The notes beneath the pieces are model-generated. The model was not told where the DNA came from. It saw nothing but the letters and a program-made list of their open reading frames with translations, and searched no databases. Below are positions 8,901-18,161 of a DNA stretch of 64,000 bases, piece after piece. Position 1 is the first letter of the stretch. Each line of letters begins with the position of its first letter. Source of the DNA: Roseateles amylovorans (GTDB lineage Bacteria > Pseudomonadota > Gammaproteobacteria > Burkholderiales > Burkholderiaceae_C); contig NZ_CP104562.2 in assembly GCF_025398155.2 (NCBI RefSeq), forward strand, positions 620,001 through 684,000, read 5' to 3'. Both the position numbers and the translations under genes were made by a program.

Positions 8901-9485
8901 ATGGCTTCCAAAAACATGCGCCAAGGGAAAACCCTGAGCGCTTCCGCCGCCGGTGCCGCGACGGCTCGGACCGATGTCGTGGAAGCGGTGGACGCGCCCG
9001 CCAGCGGCGAACTCGATCGCTTCCATGTGGCGATCCTGGCCGAGTTGCAGCGGGAGGCGCGGCTGTCCAATGCGGAGCTGGCGGCGCGCATCGGCCTGTC
9101 GGCAGCGCCCACTTGGCGGCGGGTCCGGTGGTTGGAGGAGCAGGGCTTCATCACCGGTTACCGGGCGGAGATCGACCGTCGCCGCATCGGTCTGGGCGTA
9201 CTGGCCTTTGTGCGGGTGGATGCGGACCGCAACAACGGCGCCGCCACCAAGCAGCTGGAGGAGGCGATCCGTCTGCTGCCGGAAGTCATTGCCTGCCACT
9301 ACATCAGCGGTGCGGGCACCTTCGAGCTGGAGGTGATGGCGACCGACCTGGATGCCTTCAGCCGTTTCTCGATCGACACGCTGCTCAATCTCCCGAATGT
9401 GAAGGACATCCACACCAGCTTCTCCCTGGGTGAGGTGAAGGCGGGCGGCGCGTTGCCGCTGGGCCACCTCAAGCCGAAAGGCTGA
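8901..9485 (+). CDS. Lrp/AsnC family transcriptional regulator
   Basis: About 194 residues. An extended Ala/Thr-rich N-terminus of about 35 residues precedes a typical AsnC helix-turn-helix (LDRFHVAILAELQREARLSN ... ARIGLSAAPTWRRVRWLEEQGFI). The RAM ligand-binding domain follows (VLAFVRVDADRN ... VIACHYISGAGTFELEVMATDLDAFSRF). These act as amino-acid-responsive dimers or octamers. The ATG at 8901 is preceded by AAAAGGG at suitable spacing; an ATG at 8895 is too close to that site. The gene is divergent from indolepyruvate oxidoreductase, consistent with local control of aromatic amino acid breakdown. The effector is not identifiable from sequence. Confidence 0.88.
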   Translation: MASKNMRQGKTLSASAAGAATARTDVVEAVDAPASGELDRFHVAILAELQREARLSNAELAARIGLSAAPTWRRVRWLEEQGFITGYRAEIDRRRIGLGVLAFVRVDADRNNGAATKQLEEAIRLLPEVIACHYISGAGTFELEVMATDLDAFSRFSIDTLLNLPNVKDIHTSFSLGEVKAGGALPLGHLKPKG

Positions 9486-9598
9486 GGCAGCGCGGCCTGG
9501 CTGCCGCGTGCCGGTGCGGACCTGCCCCTCGCGACTCGCCGACCTGATGCCGGGCGACGTCGCGCAGGCGCTGTGTCACCGTCCATGGCAAGAAGCCC

Positions 9599-9631
9599 GG
9601 AACCGTGAGGTGGCGGGCGGTGGACTGATGG
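9599..9631 (+). promoter_or_regulatory. HrpL-like promoter candidate for LRR effector paralogue 1
   Basis: GGAACC (9599-9604), 17 bases, then GGACTGATGG (9622-9631), 30 bases before the ATG at 9661. GGAACC is the canonical HrpL -35 element; the -10 part matches only ACxxA of CCACNNA. The gene at 13603 carries CGAACC, 15 bases, GGACTGAAGG at nearly the same distance from its start. Confidence 0.45.
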
Positions 9632-9660
9632 CCTCTCCCTCGCTCTGAAAGGCCGACGCC

Positions 9661-10674
9661 ATGTTCACCCTCTCTTCCATCCATCCTGGAGCCATGACCG
9701 AGTTTGACTGGGCTGAGTGCGGCGACGCCTTGCCGGCGAACGCACAGGGCATCCCCAGTGCGACATTCACGTCGGACGAGGAACTGGCCTTGATGAGATG
9801 GATGGTGGACGCGGAACCGACCGAGCAGCGAGAGCTCGCCAATGCCCGGATTCATGAGGCGCTGGCCCAACGGGCTCCTCGTCTCTCGTTGGCGGGGTTA
9901 GGGCTCAAGACGGCGCCGCCGTTGACCTGGTGGCCCGAGTTGCTGGAGGTCGACCTGTCAGGGAACCAGATGGTGAACGCCGTGCTGTGTTCACCTTCGC
10001 TCCGTCTCCCGGCTGAGGGAACACACGATCGAGCCGGCCCATCTGCCCCCCGGGGTGTATGGCCGCTCCTCTTGCCGCCGCAGGGGAGCGACGCGGCGGA
10101 GAACGCCGCCGTCGTGAGACCCGGGTCGCCGACCCGAGTCCAAGATCTGTTGGTGCCAGGACGTCCGGCGGTGGTCCGATCGTTGGCCAGTCCGCAAGTG
10201 GCGGGTGCGCCCGGCGTCATCCAGCGACTGGAGACAGCTGGAGCGACAGCCAGCAATGTGGCGAAGTCGGCAGGCACGACCGTGGTGGCGTCTGCCCCGA
10301 CTCAGCAAGCCCTTCCGGCCCACCTCTCGCCTTGCCTGCCGGTTCCGACGCCGGAGCAGCGCTTTCGGACGCTGGTCTACACGACGACGCCCGGCGAGGC
10401 ACGCAAGGGGCTGAACAGTGCGGTGGCCATGCTGGTCCGCGCGAAGCAGCTGGGGCTTCCCGTTGACCTCGATCTACTGTCGTTCGCCTGCAAGGTGCCG
10501 CGGCACCACTGCCAGCAATTGGAAGCGTTGATCAAGCGGCCCCATTGCCTGACGGCGCTCGGTAGCGTGGCGCGTCGACGGAAGGAGTCGACGGAGGATT
10601 ATCTGGTCCGCGTGTGGCGGGAGGCCGAACGTCTGGCTCTGGCTCAGGAGCAGGTGAGCTGCCCGAGCCTCTGA
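9661..10674 (+). CDS. LRR-containing effector-like protein, paralogue 1
   Basis: A 337-residue protein without signal peptide. Residues about 70-105 hold one leucine-rich-repeat-like segment (PRLSLAGLGLKTAPP, then WWPELLEVDLSGNQM). The middle is rich in Pro/Ala/Thr and looks disordered. The C-terminus has one copy of a roughly 70-residue module (LNSAVAMLVRAKQLGLPVDL through ESTEDYLVRVWR), also present in the SET-like protein and in the 13603 protein. The N-terminal LRR region aligns with that of the 13603 protein, so the two are paralogues. Cytoplasmic pattern, LRR, shared promoter-like signal and neighbouring secreted hydrolases suggest a host-directed effector. The function is unknown and no enzymatic motif is visible. 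Confidence 0.55.
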   Translation: MFTLSSIHPGAMTEFDWAECGDALPANAQGIPSATFTSDEELALMRWMVDAEPTEQRELANARIHEALAQRAPRLSLAGLGLKTAPPLTWWPELLEVDLSGNQMVNAVLCSPSLRLPAEGTHDRAGPSAPRGVWPLLLPPQGSDAAENAAVVRPGSPTRVQDLLVPGRPAVVRSLASPQVAGAPGVIQRLETAGATASNVAKSAGTTVVASAPTQQALPAHLSPCLPVPTPEQRFRTLVYTTTPGEARKGLNSAVAMLVRAKQLGLPVDLDLLSFACKVPRHHCQQLEALIKRPHCLTALGSVARRRKESTEDYLVRVWREAERLALAQEQVSCPSL

Positions 10675-10888
10675 AAGCGGCCATCTGGACGGAGGATGGC
10701 CCGCCGGGCTGAACGCCTGAACAGAGCCCGAACAAAGCGCCCGAGAAGGCCGCCCCAAGCAGCGAACGGCGCCCGCGCATCTGCCCAGCGCCCGCTGTAT
10801 CGGTCGGCCTGAGGCCTTTGTGTACAGGCCTGTGATCGATCGCCGCTGGCATAGTCGACGCCTTGTGCTCTTGTCACCGGACCGGCTC

Positions 10889-11782
10889 ATGACTCTTCCG
10901 CTTCGCCACTTCCTGCTCGCCCTGTGTGTGGTGGTCATCTGGGGCAGCAATTTCGTGGTGATCCGGGTGGGGCTCAATGAGTTCCCATCGCTGCTGTTCG
11001 CGGCGCTGCGTTTCACACTGGCCACCTTGCCGGCGATCCTCCTGTTGCCGCGTCCGAAGCTCGGCTGGCGCAACCTGGCGGCGTACGGGCTGCTGGTGGG
11101 TACCGGCCAGTTCGCCTTGCTCTATCTGGCAATGCGCAGCCAGATCTCGCCCGGTCTGGCGTCGCTGGTGATCCAGACTCAGGTGTTCTTCACGCTGCTG
11201 CTGGCCATGCGCACCAGTGGAGAGCGGGTGCGAGGGTACCAGTGGCTGGCGTTGGCGTTGGCGGCAGTGGGTGTGGGCGTGATCGCCTTGCACACCGACG
11301 GATCGACCACGGTGCTCGGTTTGGTGATGGTGCTGGCGGCGGCGGCCTGCTGGGCCGGTGGCAACATCGTCGGCAAGCGGGCGGTGGGCGTGAACATGCT
11401 GGCCTATGTGGTGTGGAGCAGCGCCTTCGCAGCGCCCCCGCTGTGGCTGTTGTCGCTGCTGGTGGACGGTCCGACCCGTGTCGGCGAGGCGCTGGCCCAT
11501 GCCAGTCCCACCGCCTGGGCCGCGCTGGCCTGGCAGGCGGTGGGCAACACCTTGTTCGGCTATGGCGTGTGGAGCTGGCTGCTGTCGCGCCATCCCGCGG
11601 CGACCATCGTGCCCATGGCCTTGCTGGTGCCGATCTTCGGCATGAGCTGCTCGGCCTGGCTGTTGGGCGAAGGGCTGCCACCCTGGAAGCTGGCCGCCGC
11701 CGCGCTGGTGATCAGCGGTCTGGCGCTGAACCTGCTGTGGCCCCGGGTGCGCGGTTGGCTGGCGAAGGCCCAGGCGGCCTGA
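10889..11782 (+). CDS. EamA/DMT family transporter
   Basis: A 297-residue polytopic membrane protein of the drug/metabolite transporter superfamily, with ten predicted hydrophobic segments in two EamA halves. The first half starts LLALCVVVIWGSNFVVIRVG, the classic WGxxF motif of helix 1. The second shows VMVLAAAACWAGGNIVGKRA, and the C-terminus holds LVPIFGMSCSAWLLGE. Relatives include amino acid and cysteine-metabolite exporters; the substrate here is not deducible. The ATG at 10889 places the first helix at the N-terminus; the upstream frame lacks family sequence. It is followed closely by the metalloprotease gene on the same strand. Confidence 0.88.
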   Translation: MTLPLRHFLLALCVVVIWGSNFVVIRVGLNEFPSLLFAALRFTLATLPAILLLPRPKLGWRNLAAYGLLVGTGQFALLYLAMRSQISPGLASLVIQTQVFFTLLLAMRTSGERVRGYQWLALALAAVGVGVIALHTDGSTTVLGLVMVLAAAACWAGGNIVGKRAVGVNMLAYVVWSSAFAAPPLWLLSLLVDGPTRVGEALAHASPTAWAALAWQAVGNTLFGYGVWSWLLSRHPAATIVPMALLVPIFGMSCSAWLLGEGLPPWKLAAAALVISGLALNLLWPRVRGWLAKAQAA

Positions 11783-11817
11783 GGGCCGGTGACGGTTCGT
11801 CGATCAGGAGACTCAGC

Positions 11818-12654
<837 letters not shown>

Positions 12655-12684
12655 GCGGACGCGCCAGGGGCCCGTTCGCGGCGT

Positions 12685-13488
12685 ATGCTGGTTCGCATGA
12701 CTCATCGCCCATTCCGATTCCTGGCTGCGTCCTCGACCGGCCGGATGTCCGATGTCTGTGCGCAGCCGTCGCCGTCAGGCTTGAGCGCGGCCGTGCCTTG
12801 TTCGCGCCGGGGGATGGCGCTCGCCGTCATGGCAGTCGCGCTGTTCGGTGCGATGGCGCCCGCGTGGGCGCAGTCCCTGCCGCGCCAGAACCTGTGGATC
12901 GAGTTGCGATGGGTCGATCAGGACCTCAGCGCAGCGGCGGTGGCGGGCGCGCGCGACGGTAGCGTGGTGGTGAGCACGGGGGGCACTGTGTCCTCGCGGG
13001 GGGGCGTGACGATCAGCACCCAAACCCGCACCCAGCGCCAGCAAAGCCTGCCGCGCCTGATGGTGCTCAATGGCCAGCAGGCGTCGATCACGCTCAGCGA
13101 GGTCACTCCGATCCAGTGGGTCGATATCGGCCTGGAACGTCGTCCGAAGGAGGACCGGATCCAGGCGGTTCCACGCCAGGGCGTGGCCGAGCGTAGCCGC
13201 AGCTTCAGCGTGAAGCCCCAATGGCCTGGCGGCCAGCAGCCGGTGACGGTGGAAGTGCGCACCCTGGATCTCGCGCCCCAACTGCCGCCGGGCGCGGCCA
13301 TGGATTCGGCCCAGCGCCAGGACAGCACCTCGTTGCTCAGCACCGTGCAGGTCGCCATGGGACAGTGGGTCACGATCGCGCGCAGCGGCGGGGTGAGTGT
13401 CAGCGCCGATCGCAACACCTACAGCACCCGCGACGCGGAAGTGCAGCGTCTGCGCGAACTTCAGTTGCGGGTGGACGTCGCGCCCTGA
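12685..13488 (+). CDS. Secreted protein with secretin-like strand region
   Basis: A 267-residue protein of uncertain start (ATG at 12685 or 12697; a more conventional signal peptide would begin at 12813). A signal peptide ends AMAPAWAQ around residue 63. The mature part begins LPRQNLWIELRWVDQDLS and contains Ser/Gly/Thr-rich repeats (VVVSTGGTVSSRGGVTIST), then LPRLMVLNGQQASITLSEVTPIQWVD. That last stretch resembles the 'P.V...NGQ.A.I..G...PY' segment of the secretin core, but the length and lack of a full barrel argue against a pore-forming secretin. It is likely periplasmic or outer-membrane associated. Function unknown. Confidence 0.5.
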   Translation: MLVRMTHRPFRFLAASSTGRMSDVCAQPSPSGLSAAVPCSRRGMALAVMAVALFGAMAPAWAQSLPRQNLWIELRWVDQDLSAAAVAGARDGSVVVSTGGTVSSRGGVTISTQTRTQRQQSLPRLMVLNGQQASITLSEVTPIQWVDIGLERRPKEDRIQAVPRQGVAERSRSFSVKPQWPGGQQPVTVEVRTLDLAPQLPPGAAMDSAQRQDSTSLLSTVQVAMGQWVTIARSGGVSVSADRNTYSTRDAEVQRLRELQLRVDVAP

Positions 13489-13544
13489 AGGCTCGGGCGG
13501 TCGGTTGCCTGCAGGCGCAGGGGGGGCGATGAGGGCGCGTGGCT

Positions 13545-13575
13545 CGAACCCTGGTGAGGTCGAGCGGACTGAAGG
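13545..13575 (+). promoter_or_regulatory. HrpL-like promoter candidate for LRR effector paralogue 2
   Basis: CGAACC (13545-13550), 15 bases, then GGACTGAAGG (13566-13575), 27 bases before the ATG at 13603. The -10-like block is nearly identical to that in front of the paralogue at 9661, although the surrounding sequence has diverged. That supports a conserved functional element. Confidence 0.45.
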
Positions 13576-13602
13576 TGACCGCAGTTACCCGAGACCACGT
13601 CG

Positions 13603-14694
13603 ATGTTGAACTTCCCCACCAGCTTTCATGATCAGACGGCTTCGTCATCGCAGTCAGGCCCGTCGTGCGATGAGCGAGTGCCGCTCGCCGCTGCGGGCGG
13701 CCCGCCGAGAGACGAGGTGGATGTGCCGGTGGTCTGGCGCTTGCACGACTACGGCAACGAGGAGCGACTCCAGGCCAACCTGTTGATCATGGACGGCATG
13801 AAGCATGGGAACCCGCGGCTTGAACTCCATCGCCTGTCCCTGAACGCGCTGCCTGCCTTTCGGCTCTGGCCGGAATTGAGTGTGCTGGACCTGGGGTTCA
13901 ACCGGCTGAAGTCGGTGGAGCTGTCCATTCCCCCCTGGCCTCAGTCGATCGAGCTTCTGCTGGATGCCAACCCGGGGATGCCGCATGGAGGTCGTGCCCG
14001 GGTTGTTTTCGATCCCGGACGTCCACCTGAGGTGCTTGACGAACGCCACCAACCGTGGCCCTTTCCCATCGGCCTGGGTGTGGATCCTTGGGGCAGCCCT
14101 CGGGTGACGATCAGTATGGCCGCGCCGGCGATCGCGCCCGTCATGGAGCATCCGCCATACCGCCCCTTCCCCGTCATTGCCACGGCCACGGCCTCGACAG
14201 GCGTCCAGGTGAGCCATCCAGCGAGGGCGGAGCTCGGTGTCGCCATGGCGCCAGTGGTGCCGATCATGTCGCCGATGGGGCCGCCGCGCACCACGGCAAT
14301 GCCCGTGCCCCGTCGGCAAAGCATGAGATTGGAGGAACTTCGGTCTTTGGCCGTTGAGGTCGCGCGGCGCCGTGGCGAGTCCAAGGAGAGCTTTGCACGG
14401 CGCCTGCTCTTGAGCGTATGGGACCAACGATGTTCTGTGACCGCGAGGCAGGTGGAACTGGTCACCAAGCTGTCCGAGGACGATGCGAAAAGCCTTGTGC
14501 ACACGCGGCGGTGTCGTGGTGCCTTGAATGTGCTGAGGAAATTCCCTGCCATGGAGGGGGAATCGGATGCGGCCCATCTGGAACGACTGAGACGGCTGGA
14601 CCCGCGGTGCTACTGGGGCTTGCTCGCATTTTTCCCCTCGCTGAGGGGGAGGTTCTTGGCGCCTGACTCGCCCCCCTCGACTCACGAGCATTGA
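13603..14694 (+). CDS. LRR-containing effector-like protein, paralogue 2
   Basis: A 363-residue protein without signal peptide. Residues about 68-125 hold a leucine-rich segment (PRLELHRLSLNALPAFRLWP, then ELSVLDLGFNRLKSVEL, then SIELLLDANPGMP) with three repeat-like turns. It aligns with the paralogue at 9661 across ERLQAN and the WPEL..DL..N block. The middle is Pro/Ala/Val-rich. The C-terminus holds the end of one module (GESKESFARRL) and then a fuller copy (SFARRLLLSVWDQRCSVTAR to SDAAHLERLRR) of the roughly 70-residue repeat shared with the 1827 gene. The start at 13603 follows the promoter-like element. A translocated effector is the favoured reading, unproven. Confidence 0.55.
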   Translation: MLNFPTSFHDQTASSSQSGPSCDERVPLAAAGGPPRDEVDVPVVWRLHDYGNEERLQANLLIMDGMKHGNPRLELHRLSLNALPAFRLWPELSVLDLGFNRLKSVELSIPPWPQSIELLLDANPGMPHGGRARVVFDPGRPPEVLDERHQPWPFPIGLGVDPWGSPRVTISMAAPAIAPVMEHPPYRPFPVIATATASTGVQVSHPARAELGVAMAPVVPIMSPMGPPRTTAMPVPRRQSMRLEELRSLAVEVARRRGESKESFARRLLLSVWDQRCSVTARQVELVTKLSEDDAKSLVHTRRCRGALNVLRKFPAMEGESDAAHLERLRRLDPRCYWGLLAFFPSLRGRFLAPDSPPSTHEH

Positions 14695-14715
14695 TTGGTA
14701 TTCGACTGGTCTTTG
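14695..14715 (+). promoter_or_regulatory. Tandem TGGT operator candidate upstream of chitinase
   Basis: TGGTATTCGACTGGTCTTT (14696-14714): two TGGT half-sites 11 bases apart, in the same arrangement as TGGTACTAAACTGGTATTA in front of the GlcNAc operon (55519-55537). ACTGGTCT is also the half-site of the known DasR-type GntR operator. It lies about 40 bases before the chitinase ATG. Confidence 0.5.
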
Positions 14716-14753
14716 TTTGGGGTAGGCTTGGGGGTCCTCTCTTGAGCCTTCCC

Positions 14754-16136
14754 ATGCGTGCCGATCCCCTCTTTTTCTCGACGATGTCTGCGATGGTGAG
14801 CACCGTGTGCCGGTGCCTGCGGTCGTCCATAGCCCGTTTGCTGTGGACGGCGTGCGGGCTGGCAGGCATGGCGAGCGCGTCTGCGTCAGCGGAGTTGAGC
14901 GGCGGGCCGGCGGTGGCCTTGCAGGCACCGGGTTATCCGCTGTTCGGCGGCCAGCCGGTGACCTTCGAACGCACCGGCGGGAAGGTGGTCGGCGTCTATG
15001 TGCCGAACTGGGAGCCGGTCGAGCTGATCGAGCGGGTGCCCCCGCAAAATCTGACCCACGTGCTTTACGCCTTCCTGCGGCTGTGCGGTCCCGGTCAGTT
15101 GGAGAAGGACGCGGCCAAATGCGAGGGCAAGCGCGATTTCGAGATCGGCACCGGCCCGATCGACGATCGATTCAATGACGCCTTTGCCCGCTACAAGCAG
15201 CGGGCACCGCATCTGAAGATCGTGGCCTCGGTGGGCGGCTGGGGCGGCTCGGATCCGTTCTTCCACATGGCGCCCGATGCCGCACGCCGCGCGGTGTTTG
15301 CTGCCTCGGTCCAGCAATTCCTGCGGGCGCATCCGGCGTTCGACGGCATCGACATCGACTGGGAACATCCCGGCAGCAACGGCTCGGCCAACGGCGTTGC
15401 GCTGGGCGGCCCGCAGGACGGGCAGGGCTATGCCGACCTGATGACCGACCTGCGCCGCTCGCTGGACGCGCTCACCGCCGAGACCGGGCGGCCCTATCTG
15501 CTGACGACCGCCGTCAATCCGACCTCGCCCATCGTCGACCGGATTCCTTTCAAGCAGGCTGCCGCGCCGCTGGATCTGGTGTTCATGATGAGCTATGACT
15601 TCTACGGCGGCTGGTCGCCGGTGGCGGGACACCACACCACGCTGCGCAGCTCGGCCCCGGACGCCGATGACAGCCTGGAACGCGCGGTGCGCAACCTGGA
15701 GGCGGCGGGCGTGCCGCGGTCCAAGCTGGTGGCGGGTGTGGCGATGTACGGCCGCGGCTTCACCGGCGTCTCGGTCCCGAAGGCGGGCAGCGCCAAGACC
15801 GGCACCTATCCCGGCGCGGAGGGCGCCCAGGGCTACCGGGAGTTCGCCGGGCGGCTGATCGATGCCCATGGGCGGGGCCGGCAGGGCTACCGGACGGTCT
15901 GGGATCCGGTGACGCAGTCCTGGTCGCTCTTCCATCCTGCGCTGAAGCTGTGGACGGGTTATGACGACCCGCGCGCGGTGCTGGCCAAGGGCCGGTTCGT
16001 CCGGGCGCAGGGCCTGGCCGGCCTCTTTGCCTGGGAGCTGAGCCAGGACAACGGCGATCTGCTCAATGCGATGAACCGTGGCGTGGGCAACGAGGTGCTG
16101 TCGACCGGGTCCGCGCAGAAAGAACCGCGCCGGTAA
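14754..16136 (+). CDS. Secreted GH18 chitinase
   Basis: A 460-residue protein. A signal peptide (IARLLWTACGLAGMASASASA) ends about residue 46 from the ATG at 14754; other ATGs lie at 14784 and 14793. The GH18 barrel shows KVVGVYVPNWEP (strand 1), LKIVASVGGWGGSDPF (the SxGG motif), FDGIDIDWEHPG (the DxxDxDxE catalytic motif, with Glu as acid), LDLVFMMSYDFYGGW (the M-x-Y-D substrate-positioning motif) and a final LAGLFAWELSQDNGDLL. It hydrolyses chitin to chito-oligosaccharides outside the cell. The products would feed the GlcNAc cluster at 55541-64000. A shared operator-like element lies upstream. Confidence 0.93.
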   Translation: MRADPLFFSTMSAMVSTVCRCLRSSIARLLWTACGLAGMASASASAELSGGPAVALQAPGYPLFGGQPVTFERTGGKVVGVYVPNWEPVELIERVPPQNLTHVLYAFLRLCGPGQLEKDAAKCEGKRDFEIGTGPIDDRFNDAFARYKQRAPHLKIVASVGGWGGSDPFFHMAPDAARRAVFAASVQQFLRAHPAFDGIDIDWEHPGSNGSANGVALGGPQDGQGYADLMTDLRRSLDALTAETGRPYLLTTAVNPTSPIVDRIPFKQAAAPLDLVFMMSYDFYGGWSPVAGHHTTLRSSAPDADDSLERAVRNLEAAGVPRSKLVAGVAMYGRGFTGVSVPKAGSAKTGTYPGAEGAQGYREFAGRLIDAHGRGRQGYRTVWDPVTQSWSLFHPALKLWTGYDDPRAVLAKGRFVRAQGLAGLFAWELSQDNGDLLNAMNRGVGNEVLSTGSAQKEPRR

Positions 16137-16182
16137 CCCGATCCGGGGTCCGGCGGCCGTTCCGTCGCCCTACCATCACGCC

Positions 16183-16602
16183 ATGATCGACACGACTTCT
16201 GCCCCTTCCCCGGTCCGCACCGGCCCGTTGCGCATTGCCCTGATCGCCCACGATGGCAAGAAGGGCGAGATGGTGATGCTGGCCGCCGAATTCGCCGACT
16301 TCCTCAAGACCTGCACGCTGGTGGCCACCGGCACGACGGGCGCGCGTCTGCATGCGGAGGTGGGCCTGGAGGTGGAGCGGATGCTGTCCGGTCCCCACGG
16401 CGGCGATCTGCAGATCGGCGCGCGACTGGCGGTCGGCGGGGTGGACGCGGTCGTGTTCCTGCGCGACCCGATGACGCCGCAGCCGCATGAGCCCGACATC
16501 AATGCCCTGGTGCGGGCCTGTGACGTCCACAACGTTCCCTGCGCCACCAATGTGTCCAGCGCGCGCCTGCTGTTGACGGCGATTCAGTTGCCGAGGACTT
16601 GA
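16183..16602 (+). CDS. mgsA: Methylglyoxal synthase
   Basis: A 139-residue cytosolic enzyme converting dihydroxyacetone phosphate to methylglyoxal and phosphate, an overflow bypass of lower glycolysis. Motifs are RIALIAHDGKKGEMV, GTTGARL, then the SGPHGGDLQIGARL phosphate-binding stretch, VFLRDPMTPQPHEPDI with the catalytic aspartate, and NVPCATNVSSARLL. Length and motif order match the family throughout. The ATG at 16183 is chosen because homology begins a few residues later (the open frame runs to 16078). It lies downstream of the chitinase but is probably independent. Confidence 0.95.
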   Translation: MIDTTSAPSPVRTGPLRIALIAHDGKKGEMVMLAAEFADFLKTCTLVATGTTGARLHAEVGLEVERMLSGPHGGDLQIGARLAVGGVDAVVFLRDPMTPQPHEPDINALVRACDVHNVPCATNVSSARLLLTAIQLPRT

Positions 16603-16950
16603 GCCCGCGTTGGGTGGCCTGGGTATTGGCTGGACGTCGGAGGTTGTCGACAGGCATTCATCGGTGAGCTGGGGCTGGGCTTGTATCAGGCGTTTGGAGA
16701 CTCGTTGAGTCTTTATGTCTGGATCAGTTGCTCCTTCATCTTTGAGCTTTGCCAGCGCCTCAGGGGTGACCATCCGCGGCACCGTGGGCCTTGGCGTGGG
16801 ACAGCAGTAGGCTGGATGCGAACATTCGCCCAACGTCACGCAATGACCGCTCTTGCCAAGAGCTGCCGTCTAGCTAGCCGCGAAAGCTCGAACGTTCTTC
16901 AAAGTCATCGAGCGACCAGTGTCGATGACCCCTTGTGTGACCAGCTCACG
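16603..16950. other. Gene-poor border of the AT-richer island
   Basis: About 350 bases between mgsA and the first small gene of the island. Base composition is visibly more A/T than the preceding genes. Overlapping frames on both strands exist, but none has a ribosome site, codon bias or recognisable motif. I see nothing functional; it may be decayed acquired DNA. Confidence 0.4.
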
Positions 16951-17106
16951 TCAGAGCCATCGAGTCACGGCATCCAGCAGCGAAGGTGTGCCTGATGTTG
17001 CGCATATTGCGGTGATGGCCACGATTCGAAGGTCACGGGAAATCACGGCCCAAAGCCTCTCTCGGTCGTGCTTGAAGCTTGAGTAAATGTTCTTCTGCTC
17101 GGACAT
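16951..17106 (-). CDS. Small hypothetical protein downstream of the HNH-NACHT locus
   Basis: A 51-residue reading frame with an ATG at 17106 and a good ribosome site (GAGG, five bases upstream). It starts MSEQKNIYSSFKHDRERLWA and continues with a moderately hydrophobic segment (VAITAICATSGTPSLLDAV). No family is recognised. It is on the same strand as the two larger island genes, 124 bases beyond the end of the 299-residue gene. It could be a small accessory protein or chance; evidence is limited to the ribosome site and position. Confidence 0.3.
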   Translation of the reverse strand: MSEQKNIYSSFKHDRERLWAVISRDLRIVAITAICATSGTPSLLDAVTRWL

Positions 17107-17230
17107 AGCCACCTCGTGTCAATCCTGAATCCGCCCAACTCAATGTCGTCGAGTAGGTACGCCAGATTGATCCGAATGGTGCGCGTCATTCGGCTGCATG
17201 TAGGCAGGAGGATGGCGACACAAGTTCCGA

Positions 17231-18130
17231 CTAAGAACGCTTGACTCTTCCACCGCCCCTTTCGAGACGTGCGAACCACGCGTGCAGCTGAAACTGATTC
17301 AGCGTCAACTGCACACGATGACGCAGTTCGGGTTCACGCGAACGATCGACGACGTCGGCCATCTCTCGGACCGCGTATTGGCTGAGATTGAGCCCCTGCG
17401 CCCGTTGCCAACGGTCCAGGTCGAGGAACTGTAGAAGACCAACGTTTGAGAGAGTGCGAAGTTCGTGAGACTTCAACTTCAGGCTCGCGGCTTCGCGGTA
17501 CGGCTGTGAGCCGCCAATCTGCGCCAGGCTTTGGCGTTCGGAAGCGAGAAACGCGTCGAAATCAGCGCGAAGCACGTCGTCGGGGAGCGAGAGATCGATG
17601 CGAACAAACCGGCTCACCATCTGAGGGGAGAAGGCATGGTCGAGCCTTCCAGCGAACGCGCCTCGCCCCGTGGCTGAGCGATTGCCATTCTGCAGCCGAA
17701 CGCCGCGAGCGCGAACATCTTCGGGCAGCATCTTTTCGAACGCGTACAGCGCGCCGACGCTGAGCGGATCTATGCCAGAGCGCACCTTTCCAAATCGCAG
17801 CGCGTTCCAAATGTCCGACGGCAACTGAGGCCGTCGGCAGGCCTCGTCGAACGCGTGAAGTGAGTCGTCCCACTCGGCCGAACTGAATGAGTAGACCCAG
17901 CGATGAGCGTCGGCCATGTGCATGCGCTTAATCTGCTGGCTGTCTGCGCGTCGGAGCACGGGGCCCGCTGCTCTGAGAGCAGCTTCTGTCTGCGGCTGTG
18001 TGTCGCTGTGCAGCCATCGGCGAACGCTTAGATTGAGGAGCCAATCGCCTGCGTCCAACTCCTCCGCGGCGCGATAGGCATCCCGTACGTACCACCCGGG
18101 GGGAGAAGGAGTTCGTTTTTTCCCTACCAC
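17231..18130 (-). CDS. Hypothetical partner protein of the HNH-NACHT locus
   Basis: A 299-residue cytosolic protein starting with GTG at 18130, 31 bases after the STAND gene stop on the same strand, so probably co-translated. The N-terminus (PPGWYVRDAYRAAEELDAGDW) resembles proteins that open with 'P.W...Y......L...W'. The middle reads FVRIDLSLPDDVLRADFDAF, followed by a helical C-terminus (LDLDRWQRAQGLNLSQY). The pattern recalls DUF6387, a family of unknown function often seen near defence or mobile genes, but I could not verify this. No nuclease or NTPase motif is visible. Arrangement suggests a role with the upstream gene. Confidence 0.6.
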   Translation of the reverse strand: MVGKKRTPSPPGWYVRDAYRAAEELDAGDWLLNLSVRRWLHSDTQPQTEAALRAAGPVLRRADSQQIKRMHMADAHRWVYSFSSAEWDDSLHAFDEACRRPQLPSDIWNALRFGKVRSGIDPLSVGALYAFEKMLPEDVRARGVRLQNGNRSATGRGAFAGRLDHAFSPQMVSRFVRIDLSLPDDVLRADFDAFLASERQSLAQIGGSQPYREAASLKLKSHELRTLSNVGLLQFLDLDRWQRAQGLNLSQYAVREMADVVDRSREPELRHRVQLTLNQFQLHAWFARLERGGGRVKRS

Positions 18131-18161
18131 GTGGCCCCCTGCATACTCTGCCGGCGGGGCT

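Noticed and set aside
9481..9660. PIP-box (TTCG-N16-TTCG) for HrpX/HrpB-type control of the LRR gene
   Set aside because: No such pair is present; the GGAACC-type element fits better.
12685..13488. Full outer-membrane secretin of a type II or III secretion system
   Set aside because: The protein is far too short and only one secretin-like stretch is visible; neighbouring secretion genes are absent.
16063..16839. 258-codon leftward frame across mgsA and the adjacent intergenic region
   Set aside because: Most of it is antisense to the conserved mgsA gene, and the remaining part has no ribosome site or recognised motif.
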